Shown: piece after piece, positions 18,682 to 26,711 of the stretch
Position numbering within the stretch: the first letter of the stretch is position 1
How the letters are laid out: each line of letters starts with the position of its first letter
Assembly: GCF_003731765.1 (NCBI RefSeq)
Contig: NZ_MOAL01000002.1
Location: 124,001-188,000, forward strand
Reading direction: 5' to 3'
Origin: Pseudomonas chlororaphis
Lineage (GTDB): Bacteria; Pseudomonadota; Gammaproteobacteria; Pseudomonadales; Pseudomonadaceae
Length of the DNA stretch: 64,000 nucleotides
Program-made: the position numbers and the translations under genes
The notes under the pieces: model-generated
What the model was told of the DNA's origin: nothing
What the model saw: only the letters and a program-made list of their open reading frames with translations
Databases searched by the model: none

Positions 18682-18718
18682 TAAAAAAACCCGCCGATAC
18701 CCCCAGGTATCGACGGGT
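18682..18718 (-). terminator. Terminator of the L,D-transpeptidase gene
   Basis: ACCCGCCGATACC-CCCA-GGTATCGACGGGT with one mismatch; read on the minus strand it is followed by seven T. Confidence 0.85.
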
Positions 18719-18732
18719 CTCTGCCCCATCGC

Positions 18733-19701
18733 TTACTGCTGCAGATCGATAGGCGCGCTAGACACGACGGGCGCATTGTTGGGTATGGCGATCTCTACCG
18801 GCAGGCCGTCTTCGGCTGCCACGACGTCACGCACCACGTCCCAATTCATACGCAGGTTATTCGCCAGGTCCTCACGCTTGAGCAAGGCGTTGATCACCGC
18901 CGTGTGCTTGTCCACCACCGACGGGTTGCCCTTGTCATCCAGCGGTGTATGGGCTTCCAGATAGACCTTGCCGGCGCTGATGCCGAACTTGTACGGGTCG
19001 TTGATAATCCGCACCGACGTACCCACCGGAACCATCCCGGCCATTTCCAGCACGTTGTTGTTGAACATGCGGAAGCAACCATGGCTGGTGCGCATGCCGA
19101 TACCAAACTTCTTGTTCGAGCCGTGGATCAGGTAGCCAGGCGTACCCAGGGTGAACTTGAAAGGCCCCAGGGGATTGTCCGGGCCCGCCGGCACCACATT
19201 CGGCAGAGGATCACCATCGGCCGCATGCTCCGCCTTGATCGATGCAGGTGGCGTCCAGGTCGGGTTCGGCGTCTTGGCGGTGATGCTGGTGTGGGCGATA
19301 GGCGAGCCCCAACCTTCGCGACCGATCCCCAAGGGGAAGGTGTAGACCACGTTCCGGCCCTTGGGGAAGTAGTACAAACGGTACTCGGCCAGGTTGATGA
19401 CAATGCCTTCGCGAGGCCCTGGAGGCAGGATGAAGCGCGTCGGCAACACCACTTCGGTGCCCGCACCGGGCAACCATGGGTCCACCCCCGGGTTGGCCGC
19501 GACCATCTCCAGGTAACCCAGGTCGTAGGTCGTGCCCAGGTCAGCAAAGGTGTCTTCGTATTTGGCCTTGATCACCTGCACCTGGCCGACAATGTCTTCG
19601 CCAGGCGGTGGTAGAGGCAATTCCAATGCTGCAACGGGGCCGGCCACACACAGTGCAGCAAGGGTCAGGCAGCGGGTGACGGCGGGAAAACGCGGCAACA
19701 T
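18733..19701 (-). CDS. YkuD-type L,D-transpeptidase
   Basis: A 322-residue periplasmic L,D-transpeptidase of the ErfK/YbiS group. A signal peptide covers about residues 1-26 (ending GPVAALE), a LysM-like segment follows (AKYEDTFADLGTTYDLGYLEM), then the YkuD domain with HGSNKKFGIGMRTSHGCFRM, where the cysteine in SHGC is the nucleophile. Such enzymes make 3-3 crosslinks or link Lpp to peptidoglycan. The gene is convergent with oprI, which ends in the needed lysine. I use the ATG at 19701 because GAAGGA lies eight bases upstream; ATG 19719 has only a weak site. Confidence 0.9.
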   Translation of the reverse strand: MLPRFPAVTRCLTLAALCVAGPVAALELPLPPPGEDIVGQVQVIKAKYEDTFADLGTTYDLGYLEMVAANPGVDPWLPGAGTEVVLPTRFILPPGPREGIVINLAEYRLYYFPKGRNVVYTFPLGIGREGWGSPIAHTSITAKTPNPTWTPPASIKAEHAADGDPLPNVVPAGPDNPLGPFKFTLGTPGYLIHGSNKKFGIGMRTSHGCFRMFNNNVLEMAGMVPVGTSVRIINDPYKFGISAGKVYLEAHTPLDDKGNPSVVDKHTAVINALLKREDLANNLRMNWDVVRDVVAAEDGLPVEIAIPNNAPVVSSAPIDLQQ

Positions 19702-19831
19702 CCGGAAAATCCTTCGCATGATCAACGGGAAATAAAAACGATTGTACACCGCCACCCAAGGCTGAGGCAGCCGCCTGGGCAGAAGCGCAGTCAGACGAAA
19801 TCCCTGTCGAAATACCAGCAGTCGCGATGGC

Positions 19832-20125
19832 CTAGAGTTCGAAGCGCAACTCGGGCCAGATCGGTGGCGTGCCGCGCTTCTGCGATTCCAGAATCGCCCG
19901 ACACAGTGGGCAGAGTCGCTGGTCCTGGAAAATGGTTCGGTCCACGCTCGACCAGCGAGGTTGCGCCGGCAACAAGGTGCCGCACAAGGTCCGGTCGGCG
20001 GACCCACCCAACTCCAACTGCCGCGTGACCAGATGCACCTTAACTTCCTGGCAAGCGAACAGGTCAAGCTGTTCATCAGGCTCGATCAGTTGATAGGCAA
20101 ACAGGGACCAGGCGGGACGCGGCAT
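19832..20125 (-). CDS. Conserved hypothetical protein with a cysteine pair
   Basis: A 97-residue protein that I do not recognise. It has an acidic middle and a cysteine-containing C-terminal half: TLCGTLL, then LCPLCRAILESQ (a CxxC pair), which could form a small metal site. No signal peptide or membrane helix is seen. The ATG at 20125 begins MPRPAWSLFAYQLI. It lies between the L,D-transpeptidase gene and tesA on the same strand. From memory PAO1 has an unnamed protein (PA2855) here. Confidence 0.65.
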   Translation of the reverse strand: MPRPAWSLFAYQLIEPDEQLDLFACQEVKVHLVTRQLELGGSADRTLCGTLLPAQPRWSSVDRTIFQDQRLCPLCRAILESQKRGTPPIWPELRFEL

Positions 20126-20180
20126 CGGGGGCTCCAAATCGGGGCGCCACATTAGCCGAAACACTGCCGCTAGAAAAGCG

Positions 20181-20786
20181 TCAAAGCAGCGGTTTTAGCG
20201 TCGGCCAGACATTTTCCAGCAACTTGCCCTGAGCGACTGCAGCGGGGTGCAGACCATCGGCCTGCATCAGCCCGGGAATCCCGGCAATGCCCTCCAGGAA
20301 AAATGGCACCCAAGCGACCTTCTTCTCGTCGGCCAGGTTGCTGTACACCGCCGCAAACGCCTGGGTGTAACGCACGCCATAGTTAGGTGGAATGCGCATG
20401 CCCAGCAGCAGCACCTTGGCACCGCTGGCCCGGGAGCTGTCGATCATCGACGCAAGATTTTGTTGCAATTGCTTTGGCGGTTGCCCACGCAGGCCGTCAT
20501 TGCCCCCCAGCTCCAGGATCACCAACTCGGGCTTATGCTCTGCAAGCAGCGCCGGCAGGCGCGCCTGGCCTCCTGCACTGGTGTCGCCACTGACCGACGC
20601 ATTGACCACCTGGTCATCGAAACCTTCGGCCTTGAGCCTCTGTTCGAGCAATGCGACCCAGCCTTGTCGGGTATCCAGGCCGAAAGCCGCACTGATACTA
20701 TCGCCAACGATCAGGACTGTACCCGCCGCTGCGTTATGGGCCATGCACATCAGGGCCAAGCCAGCACTCAAAAACCACACACGCAT
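20181..20786 (-). CDS. tesA: Periplasmic GDSL lysophospholipase/thioesterase TesA
   Basis: A 201-residue SGNH/GDSL hydrolase acting on acyl-CoA, lysophospholipid and ester substrates in the periplasm. The signal peptide ends near residue 21 (HNAAAG), block I is VGDSIS with S30 as nucleophile, block III is GGNDGLRG, and the catalytic Asp/His lie in ADGLHP. The ATG at 20786 has GGAGAG at correct spacing. It is divergent from the YbbA-type ATPase gene with only 10 bp between start codons, the same tesA-ybbA-ybbP layout as in E. coli. Confidence 0.94.
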   Translation of the reverse strand: MRVWFLSAGLALMCMAHNAAAGTVLIVGDSISAAFGLDTRQGWVALLEQRLKAEGFDDQVVNASVSGDTSAGGQARLPALLAEHKPELVILELGGNDGLRGQPPKQLQQNLASMIDSSRASGAKVLLLGMRIPPNYGVRYTQAFAAVYSNLADEKKVAWVPFFLEGIAGIPGLMQADGLHPAAVAQGKLLENVWPTLKPLL

Positions 20787-20796
20787 CGGACTCTCC

Positions 20797-21480
20797 ATGG
20801 GCGCAAGCATTCTCACTGCGCGGAACCTTAGCAAAGTGGTTCCCAGCGCGGAAGGTGAACTGACCATCCTGCACGAACTCAGCCTGGACCTGAACCAGGG
20901 CGACAGCCTGGCCATCGTCGGCGCCTCGGGTTCCGGAAAATCCACCCTGCTTGGCCTGCTGGCCGGGCTCGACCTTCCCAGCAGCGGCGAAGTCACGCTC
21001 GCCGGCCGCGCCCTGAGCACATTGGATGAAGATCAACGGGCGCGAGTCAGGGCCGAGCATGTGGGGTTCGTCTTTCAGTCCTTCCAGTTGCTCGACAGCC
21101 TCAACGCCCTGGAAAACGTCATGCTGCCGCTGGAGCTGGACGGTCGCAAAGATGCCCGGGAACGCGCCACACAACTGCTGCAACGGGTTGGCCTTGGGCA
21201 GCGCCTGAGCCATTCGCCACGGCAACTCTCCGGCGGCGAACAACAACGCGTCGCCATTGCCCGAGCCTTCGCCGCCGAACCCGACGTGCTGTTTGCCGAC
21301 GAACCCACTGGCAACCTCGACAGCCATACAGGCGAGCGCATCAGCGATCTGTTGTTCGAGCTCAATCAGGAGCGCGGCACCACCCTGGTGCTGGTCACCC
21401 ACGATGAACGCCTGGCCCATCGCTGCCGGCGCCTGATCCGTCTTGAAGCGGGCCTGCTGGTCGCCCCTCTGGAGCCTTGA
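20797..21480 (+). CDS. ABC transporter ATP-binding protein (YbbA-like)
   Basis: A 227-residue ATPase of the MacB/LolD/YbbA class. Walker A is GASGSGKST at residues 42-50, the signature is [14 protein letters not shown] and Walker B is [12 protein letters not shown]. It should energise the FtsX-type permease encoded next, whose ATG overlaps this stop (TGATG). E. coli YbbA-YbbP are paired the same way next to tesA; their substrate is not firmly known. There is no strong ribosome binding site, because the start sits inside the tesA leader. Confidence 0.92.
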   Translation: MGASILTARNLSKVVPSAEGELTILHELSLDLNQGDSLAIVGASGSGKSTLLGLLAGLDLPSSGEVTLAGRALSTLDEDQRARVRAEHVGFVFQSFQLLDSLNALENVMLPLELDGRKDARERATQLLQRVGLGQRLSHSPRQLSGGEQQRVAIARAFAAEPDVLFADEPTGNLDSHTGERISDLLFELNQERGTTLVLVTHDERLAHRCRRLIRLEAGLLVAPLEP

Positions 21481-23984
21481 TGGCACGCTTGCCACTGTTG
21501 CGCTTGTTCAGCCTCGCCCTCCGCCAATTGCTGCGCGACACCCGCGCCGGCGAACTGCGGGTCCTCTTTTTCGCCTTGCTGGTGGCCGTTGCGGCCAGCA
21601 CCGCCATCGGCTACTTCGGGGCCCGTCTCAACGGCGCGATGCTTTTGCGTGCAACGGAGTTCCTGGGGGCAGACCTGGTGCTTGAAGGCAGTTCGCCAGC
21701 GCGCGCTGAGCAGCTTAACAGCGGCCGAGAGCTGGGCCTCGAACACGCCCGCATCGTCGAATTTTCCAGCGTCATCGCCACGGACAACAGCATCCAGCTG
21801 TCCAGCATCAAGGCCACCGATGAGGCCTACCCCCTGCGCGGCCAACTAAAAAGCGCTGCCGCCCCTTATGCCGCAGAAGAAGCGGGGGGCGGCCCCAAAC
21901 CGGGCGAAGCCTGGGTGGAGTCGCGCCTATTGACGGCCCTGGACCTGAAGATTGGCGACAGCATCGACGTTGGCATGAAAAGCCTGCGCCTGACCCGGGT
22001 CCTGACCTATGAACCCGACCGTGCCGGCAACTTCTACAGCCTGACGCCCAGAGTGTTGATCAACCTTTCGGACCTGGACGCCACCGGTGTGGTCCAGCCC
22101 GGCAGTCGAGTCAGCTACAAGGAACTGTGGCGCGGCCCCTCATCAGCCCTGGAAACCTACCGGCAGCTGCTCAAGCCTGGCCTGGCGGCCAACCAGCGCC
22201 TGCAGGATGCCCGGGACGGTAATCAGCAGATCGGCGGTGCTCTGGGCAAAGCCGAGCGCTATCTGAATATGGCCAGCCTGGTGGCCGTGCTGCTTTCCGG
22301 GGTTGCGGTCGCGTTGTCGGCCAACCGTTTTGCCGCCCGTCGCTTTGATGCCAGCGCCTTGCTGCGCTGCCTGGGCCTGTCACGGCGGGAAACCCTGCTG
22401 CTGTTCAGCATGCAATTGGCCGTTCTCGGTCTACTGGCCAGCCTAAGCGGCGCCCTGCTTGGCTGGCTGGCCCAGTTCGGCCTGTTTTCCCTGCTTCATG
22501 ACCTGCTGCCCAACGATGTGCCACCCGGCGGTTTACTGCCAGCCATCGCCGGCATCGGCACCGGGCTGGTCGCCCTCGCCGGCTTTGCCTTGCCGCCCTT
22601 GGCGGCATTGGGCCGCGTGCCGCCCCTACGGGTGCTACGTCGAGACCTGCTACCGATTCCCTCCAGCACCTGGCTGATCTACGGCGCCGCGCTCTTTGCC
22701 CTGGGGCTGATCATGTGGCGCTTGAGTCTGGACCTGGTGTTGACCTTCGCCCTGCTCGGCGGCGGTGTAGTGGCGGCGGTGATCCTCGGCGGGTTGCTGC
22801 TGCTTGTGTTGCAAAGCCTGCGACGCTTGCTGGCCCGCTCGTCCCTGCCCTGGCGCTTGGGCCTGGGGCAGTTGTTGCGCTACCCATTGGCCGCAGCCGG
22901 ACAATCCCTGGCGTTTGGCTTGATCATCTTGTCGATGGCGCTGATTGCCCTGTTGCGCGGCGAGTTGCTGGACACCTGGCAGAACCAGTTGCCGAAAAAC
23001 GCCCCCAACTATTTCGCCCTGAACATCCTGCCCGCCGACAAACAAGCCTTTACCGAGCGCCTGGTGCAACTCTCCGCACCGTCGGCACCGCTCTACCCGG
23101 TGGTGCCGGGAAGGCTGATCAGCATCAACGGTGAGGCCGTCCAGGAAATCGTCAGCAAAGACTCCAGCGGCGATCGCGCCGTGCAGCGCGACCTGAGCCT
23201 GACTTGGGCCGCCGACCTGCCGGCGGGCAACAGCATTACCGCAGGCACTTGGTGGTCGGCACAGCCCAGCGCTGATCTGCCTGGCGTCTCGGTGGAAGGC
23301 AAGGTTGCAGAGAGCCTGAAGCTGAAACTGGGGGATCGCCTGACGTTCACTGTGGCGGGCGTCAACCGAGAGGCCCAGGTCACCAGCCTGCGCAAGATCA
23401 ACTGGGATAACTTCCAGCCGAACTTCTTCATGATCTTCCAGCCAGGCACCTTGAAAGACTTGCCGACCACTTACCTGACCAGCTTCTACCTCGGCGCCGG
23501 TAACGATCAGCAAATCGTCGAGCTGTCTCGGGCCTTCCCGGCGGTGACCATTCTTCAGGTCGAAGCCTTGCTCGAGCAACTGCGCAGCATCCTTGCCCAG
23601 GTCACGCTGGCCGTGGAATACGTGTTGCTGTTTGTCTTGGCGGCGGGGCTGGCAGTGCTGTTTTCCGGCCTGCAAGCCACCCTGGATGAACGTATTCATC
23701 AGGGTGCACTGCTGCGGGCACTGGGCGCGGAACGACGGTTGTTGGTCAAGGCACGCCGGATCGAGTTCGGCCTGCTCGGCGCCATGAGCGGCCTGTTGGC
23801 AGCCCTGGGTTGTGAGGTAATCAGCCTGGTGCTTTACCGCTTCGCCTTCGACCTGCCGTGGCACCCTCACCCTTGGTTACTGCTGTTGCCATTGATCGGC
23901 GCATTGCTGGTCGGAAGCGCCGGGGTATTCGGTACACGCCGCGCCCTGAACGCCAGCCCGCTGACGGTGCTGCGCGAGGGCTGA
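21480..23984 (+). CDS. ABC transporter permease, FtsX-like (YbbP-like)
   Basis: An 834-residue inner membrane permease with an N-terminal helix (about residues 15-40), a large periplasmic domain, two FtsX blocks (helices near 265-390 and 700-825) and extra helices between. This two-FtsX, about 800-residue form is the YbbP type. It is translationally coupled to its ATPase (one-base overlap of stop and ATG). Proteins of this class move or extract lipids and lipoproteins or act as mechanotransmitters; neighbouring tesA hints at a lipid link, which is inference. Confidence 0.9.
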   Translation: MARLPLLRLFSLALRQLLRDTRAGELRVLFFALLVAVAASTAIGYFGARLNGAMLLRATEFLGADLVLEGSSPARAEQLNSGRELGLEHARIVEFSSVIATDNSIQLSSIKATDEAYPLRGQLKSAAAPYAAEEAGGGPKPGEAWVESRLLTALDLKIGDSIDVGMKSLRLTRVLTYEPDRAGNFYSLTPRVLINLSDLDATGVVQPGSRVSYKELWRGPSSALETYRQLLKPGLAANQRLQDARDGNQQIGGALGKAERYLNMASLVAVLLSGVAVALSANRFAARRFDASALLRCLGLSRRETLLLFSMQLAVLGLLASLSGALLGWLAQFGLFSLLHDLLPNDVPPGGLLPAIAGIGTGLVALAGFALPPLAALGRVPPLRVLRRDLLPIPSSTWLIYGAALFALGLIMWRLSLDLVLTFALLGGGVVAAVILGGLLLLVLQSLRRLLARSSLPWRLGLGQLLRYPLAAAGQSLAFGLIILSMALIALLRGELLDTWQNQLPKNAPNYFALNILPADKQAFTERLVQLSAPSAPLYPVVPGRLISINGEAVQEIVSKDSSGDRAVQRDLSLTWAADLPAGNSITAGTWWSAQPSADLPGVSVEGKVAESLKLKLGDRLTFTVAGVNREAQVTSLRKINWDNFQPNFFMIFQPGTLKDLPTTYLTSFYLGAGNDQQIVELSRAFPAVTILQVEALLEQLRSILAQVTLAVEYVLLFVLAAGLAVLFSGLQATLDERIHQGALLRALGAERRLLVKARRIEFGLLGAMSGLLAALGCEVISLVLYRFAFDLPWHPHPWLLLLPLIGALLVGSAGVFGTRRALNASPLTVLREG

Positions 23985-24015
23985 AGAGCTCAGCCCGCCG
24001 CACCTCGGGGCGGGC

Positions 24016-24489
24016 TTAGCGGTTGTACTCGATCAGGTTGATCCACCAGCAGGTCTCCCCCCCTGGCGTCTGAACCAACGCCTCATCGCCCACTTCCTTC
24101 TTCAGCAAGGCCCGAGCCATGGGGGCGTCGATAGAGATGTAGTCGTTACGCCCGTAAATCTCGTCGTAACCGACGATGCGAAAACGCTTGGTCTCACCCT
24201 CTTCGTTTTCAACTTCGACCCAGGCTCCGAAAAATACCCGTCCCTCCTGCTCAGGGACATAAGGAACAACTTTCATGTCCTCCAGGCGCTTGCGCAAATA
24301 GCGCACCCGGCGGTCAATCTCTCGGAGGAGCTTCTTGTTGTACTGGTAGTCCGCATTCTCACTCCGATCCCCCAAGGAGGCGGCCCACGTGACTTTTTGC
24401 GTAATGTCGGGGCGATGTTCCCGCCACAGATAATCGAGCTCTTTCTTCAGAGCTTCGTAACCTTCCTGCGTAATGAGCTTGGTACTCAA
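24016..24489 (-). CDS. greB: Transcription elongation factor GreB (TTG start)
   Basis: GreB (157 residues) rescues backtracked RNA polymerase by stimulating cleavage of the nascent RNA. The coiled-coil with the acidic tip is visible: WAASLGDRSENADYQYNKKLL. The C-terminal FKBP-like domain follows. The conserved GreB N terminus (STKLITQEGYEALKKELDYL) starts right at a TTG codon at 24489, preceded by AGGGTGG eight bases upstream; the longer ATG form from 24558 adds 23 non-homologous residues. TTG is my choice on alignment grounds from memory. Confidence 0.88.
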   Translation of the reverse strand: MSTKLITQEGYEALKKELDYLWREHRPDITQKVTWAASLGDRSENADYQYNKKLLREIDRRVRYLRKRLEDMKVVPYVPEQEGRVFFGAWVEVENEEGETKRFRIVGYDEIYGRNDYISIDAPMARALLKKEVGDEALVQTPGGETCWWINLIEYNR

Positions 24490-24913
24490 TTGGCTAACCA
24501 CCCTGGTGCTTTGAAGTCGCTGTTGCGCTGCCGAAACAAGCCCTGATAACTGATTCACGCCTCACTTCTGAATGCTCGAAGTCTTGCGCTGCCTTGCTAA
24601 AAACCTCAGTCCAGAGCCGCCTCGGTTAGGCCGCTGGGTAAGTTACCTTGCCGAGCCCGGATAATAAATCAACGCCGCCTGGCCGGCCCGCTTCGACAGC
24701 GAAAACCCTACCCGCAACAAGCCTTCCAAGACCCTCACGACCCCTCTCGACAAACCGGACACAACTATCAGATTTGTCCGATTTAGATTTCAGAGAGGTC
24801 AGACAATCATAAGCCTGAACAACAGCAACACGTTCAACCCAAGACTTAGCAACGACTTCCCGGCGCAAGCCACGACCACCCAAATGTTCAACCCACCAAA
24901 GGGAACGTACTCA
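24490..24913. other. Divergent region between greB and the response regulator gene
   Basis: A gene-free stretch of about 420 bp. It holds an inverted repeat CGGACA-N13-TGTCCG (24756-24761 and 24775-24780) about 130 bp before the response regulator start. A minus-strand frame at 24626-24883 is not convincing as a gene. Confidence 0.45.
24756..24780. promoter_or_regulatory. Inverted repeat, candidate regulator site upstream of the EvgA-like regulator
   Basis: Perfect 6-bp arms CGGACA and TGTCCG with a 13-bp AT-rich centre. The arm-to-arm spacing would place both half-sites on one DNA face. No known box is matched; autoregulation is a guess. Confidence 0.3.
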
Positions 24914-25543
24914 ATGGGAAACATCATTATCGTCGACGACCACCCGCTGATTCGGTTAGCGATAAGATCCATACTCGAACCCCATCACCACCGGATTATC
25001 GCCGAGGCCGACAACGGCGCCGATGCCGTTCAATTGGTGCGCAAGCACCTTCCGGACTTGCTGATTCTCGACCTGGGCATCCCCAAGCTTGACGGTTTCT
25101 CGGTCATCGCCCACATCAAATCAGCCGGGCTGCAAGTCAAGACCCTGGTCCTGACCTCCAGCGATTCCAAGAACTTCGCGCTGCGCTGCCTTCAAGCCGG
25201 TGCGGCAGGGTTTATCTGCAAAACTGAAAACCTGCATGAACTGGCCAGCGCCGTCAAAGCGATTTTGGCGGGTTACAGTTACTTCCCGGAAGACACCATC
25301 AACATCCTGCAGCAGAACACCAGTGCCGCAAGCCAGGAAAGCGTCTTGATCTCTCGGCTCACAGACCGAGAAATAACCGTCCTCAAAATGTTGGCCACAG
25401 GGCTCAATAACCAACAGATCGCTGAGACGCTGTTAATCAGCCACAAAACCGTCAGTACTTATAAAGTGCGACTGCTCAAACGGTTCAATATCTCCAACCT
25501 GGTGGCCCTGGCAGAGTTGGCCAAGCGCAACGCCGTCGTTTGA
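24914..25543 (+). CDS. Orphan EvgA-like response regulator (NarL/LuxR type)
   Basis: A 209-residue response regulator. The receiver domain has D8/D9 (VDDHP) and the phospho-acceptor D53 (LLILDLGIPK), with T/S and K positions in LVLTSSDSK and GFICKTE. The C-terminal LuxR-type helix-turn-helix (about residues 145-205) includes LTDREITVLKMLATGLNNQQIAETL. Overall it resembles EvgA/BvgA. The ATG at 24914 follows AAGGGAA. No histidine kinase gene is adjacent, so its partner must be elsewhere. Two hairpins follow the stop. Confidence 0.87.
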   Translation: MGNIIIVDDHPLIRLAIRSILEPHHHRIIAEADNGADAVQLVRKHLPDLLILDLGIPKLDGFSVIAHIKSAGLQVKTLVLTSSDSKNFALRCLQAGAAGFICKTENLHELASAVKAILAGYSYFPEDTINILQQNTSAASQESVLISRLTDREITVLKMLATGLNNQQIAETLLISHKTVSTYKVRLLKRFNISNLVALAELAKRNAVV

Positions 25544-25565
25544 GGTAGGGATGTTTGCACCACTC

Positions 25566-25617
25566 GTTCGCTGTGCCGGTGAGCACCGTGCTCACTGGCG
25601 AACGATCACCGGGTGAT
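25566..25617. terminator. Tandem hairpins after the response regulator gene
   Basis: Hairpin 1: GTTCG (25566-25570), CCGGTGAGCAC (25576-25586), one base, GTGCTCACTGG (25588-25598), CGAAC (25599-25603), with one G-T pair and a bulge. Hairpin 2: ATCACC-G-GGTGAT (25605-25617). No T tract follows, so the role is open. Confidence 0.5.
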
Positions 25618-25618
25618 A

Positions 25619-25927
25619 TCAGCGCCGAGTCAGCAATCCCTGGCGGGCAATGCGGGTCAGATGCTTGATGACATCGGCGGCCTGCTCGGCATTGGGTGCC
25701 TGAACCACCGCCAGATCGAAACTGTCGTTGGCAAAGCGCGCCAATGATTCGCCATCTTCGACAAACTGAATCAGAAAGGCCGCCGGGCCTGCATTTCGCC
25801 GTGGCCAGCCGTCGAGATAGCGCAGCAGTGTGGGCTGATGAGTGCCCGAGAGAAGGATTTTGGGATTGCGCAAGGCGAGGTTCGCCGTGATCGGCTCAAG
25901 ACGTACAAAGGGGCGTAGTGCATTCAT
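25619..25927 (-). CDS. Conserved hypothetical protein
   Basis: A 102-residue protein that I cannot assign. The start at ATG 25927 (MNALRPFVRLEPITAN) is preferred over 25948. The chain has a basic middle (GWPRRNAGPAAF), then an alternating helix-strand pattern and a basic C-terminal tail (QGLLTRR). No membrane helix or signal peptide is seen. It is convergent with the EvgA-like regulator gene and lies alone. Confidence 0.55.
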   Translation of the reverse strand: MNALRPFVRLEPITANLALRNPKILLSGTHQPTLLRYLDGWPRRNAGPAAFLIQFVEDGESLARFANDSFDLAVVQAPNAEQAADVIKHLTRIARQGLLTRR

Positions 25928-26131
25928 CGTGTCGTGTCTCTGCCTCAAGTTTCTGCCGGGCAGGTGAGAGGCAACACCGAACCAGCGCTTTAGCGGTATT
26001 TCGAAGCCTTGTTCAAGCTTCTATCGGTGGTCTTCTGACTCACCTGGCGCCCCGCAAGTAGCTGTTTAAATCGGCGCATGGGCAGCATCCTAGAGAAACG
26101 GGTAGGACAGTGTCAAGAATCTGCTGCAACG

Positions 26132-26161
26132 AAAAAGGCCCGCATTGGGCGGGCCTTTTTT
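26132..26161. terminator. Terminator 3' of the DoxX gene
   Basis: AAAAAGGCCCGC, a short loop, GCGGGCCTTTTT; on the minus strand it closes the DoxX transcript. Confidence 0.85.
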
Positions 26162-26176
26162 GTTCAAACTCCGTGT

Positions 26177-26611
26177 TTACTTAATGATCGCGCCGTCCAG
26201 CGACAGCTTGCCAGCGCCTTCGAACAGGACAGCGATGGTGCCCCCCAGCAGAGCCAGGGCGAACTCATAACCGTTGTTGGCCATGAACAGGCCGTTGCTG
26301 ATATGCACCGAGAAAATCGCCACCAGCAGCGTGAACGACAAGCCCAATGCCGCCGGCCGTGCCAACAGGCCGATGATCAATGCCAGGCCGCCGAAAAACT
26401 CTGTACCGCCCGCCAGCAGCGCCATCAAGTAACCCGGCGCCAAGCCGATGCTCTCCATCCATTGCGCGGTCCCGGCCAAGCCATAGCCACCAAACAGACC
26501 AAAGAGTTTCTGCCCGCCGTGGGCGGTAAAAATGATACCGACAAAGATTCGCAGGACAGTCAGGCCATAGCCTGCGCGGGTGCTCAACAGCTTAGTGATC
26601 AGAGTGCTCAT
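26177..26611 (-). CDS. DoxX-family membrane protein
   Basis: A 144-residue DoxX/SURF4-like protein with four predicted membrane helices (about residues 15-33, 58-78, 83-102 and 114-135). Typical features are LRIFVGIIFTAHGGQKLFG and the loop before helix 2. DoxX proteins are linked to redox and thiol stress defence in some bacteria; no specific role can be given here. It has a clear terminator and lies 100 bp after the MltF-like gene stop. Confidence 0.82.
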   Translation of the reverse strand: MSTLITKLLSTRAGYGLTVLRIFVGIIFTAHGGQKLFGLFGGYGLAGTAQWMESIGLAPGYLMALLAGGTEFFGGLALIIGLLARPAALGLSFTLLVAIFSVHISNGLFMANNGYEFALALLGGTIAVLFEGAGKLSLDGAIIK

Positions 26612-26711
26612 GGGGTGTTCCTTGTGTTTGGAGAAGAATTGGTCGCCATACTAATCAGTTTTTATAATGATAAAAGCCGAAAAAATCCGTCAAAACAATC
26701 AGATTTATCGA

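Noticed and set aside
24626..24883. An 85-codon minus-strand frame between greB and the response regulator
   Set aside because: No ribosome binding site, no domain, and it covers a likely promoter region with an inverted repeat.
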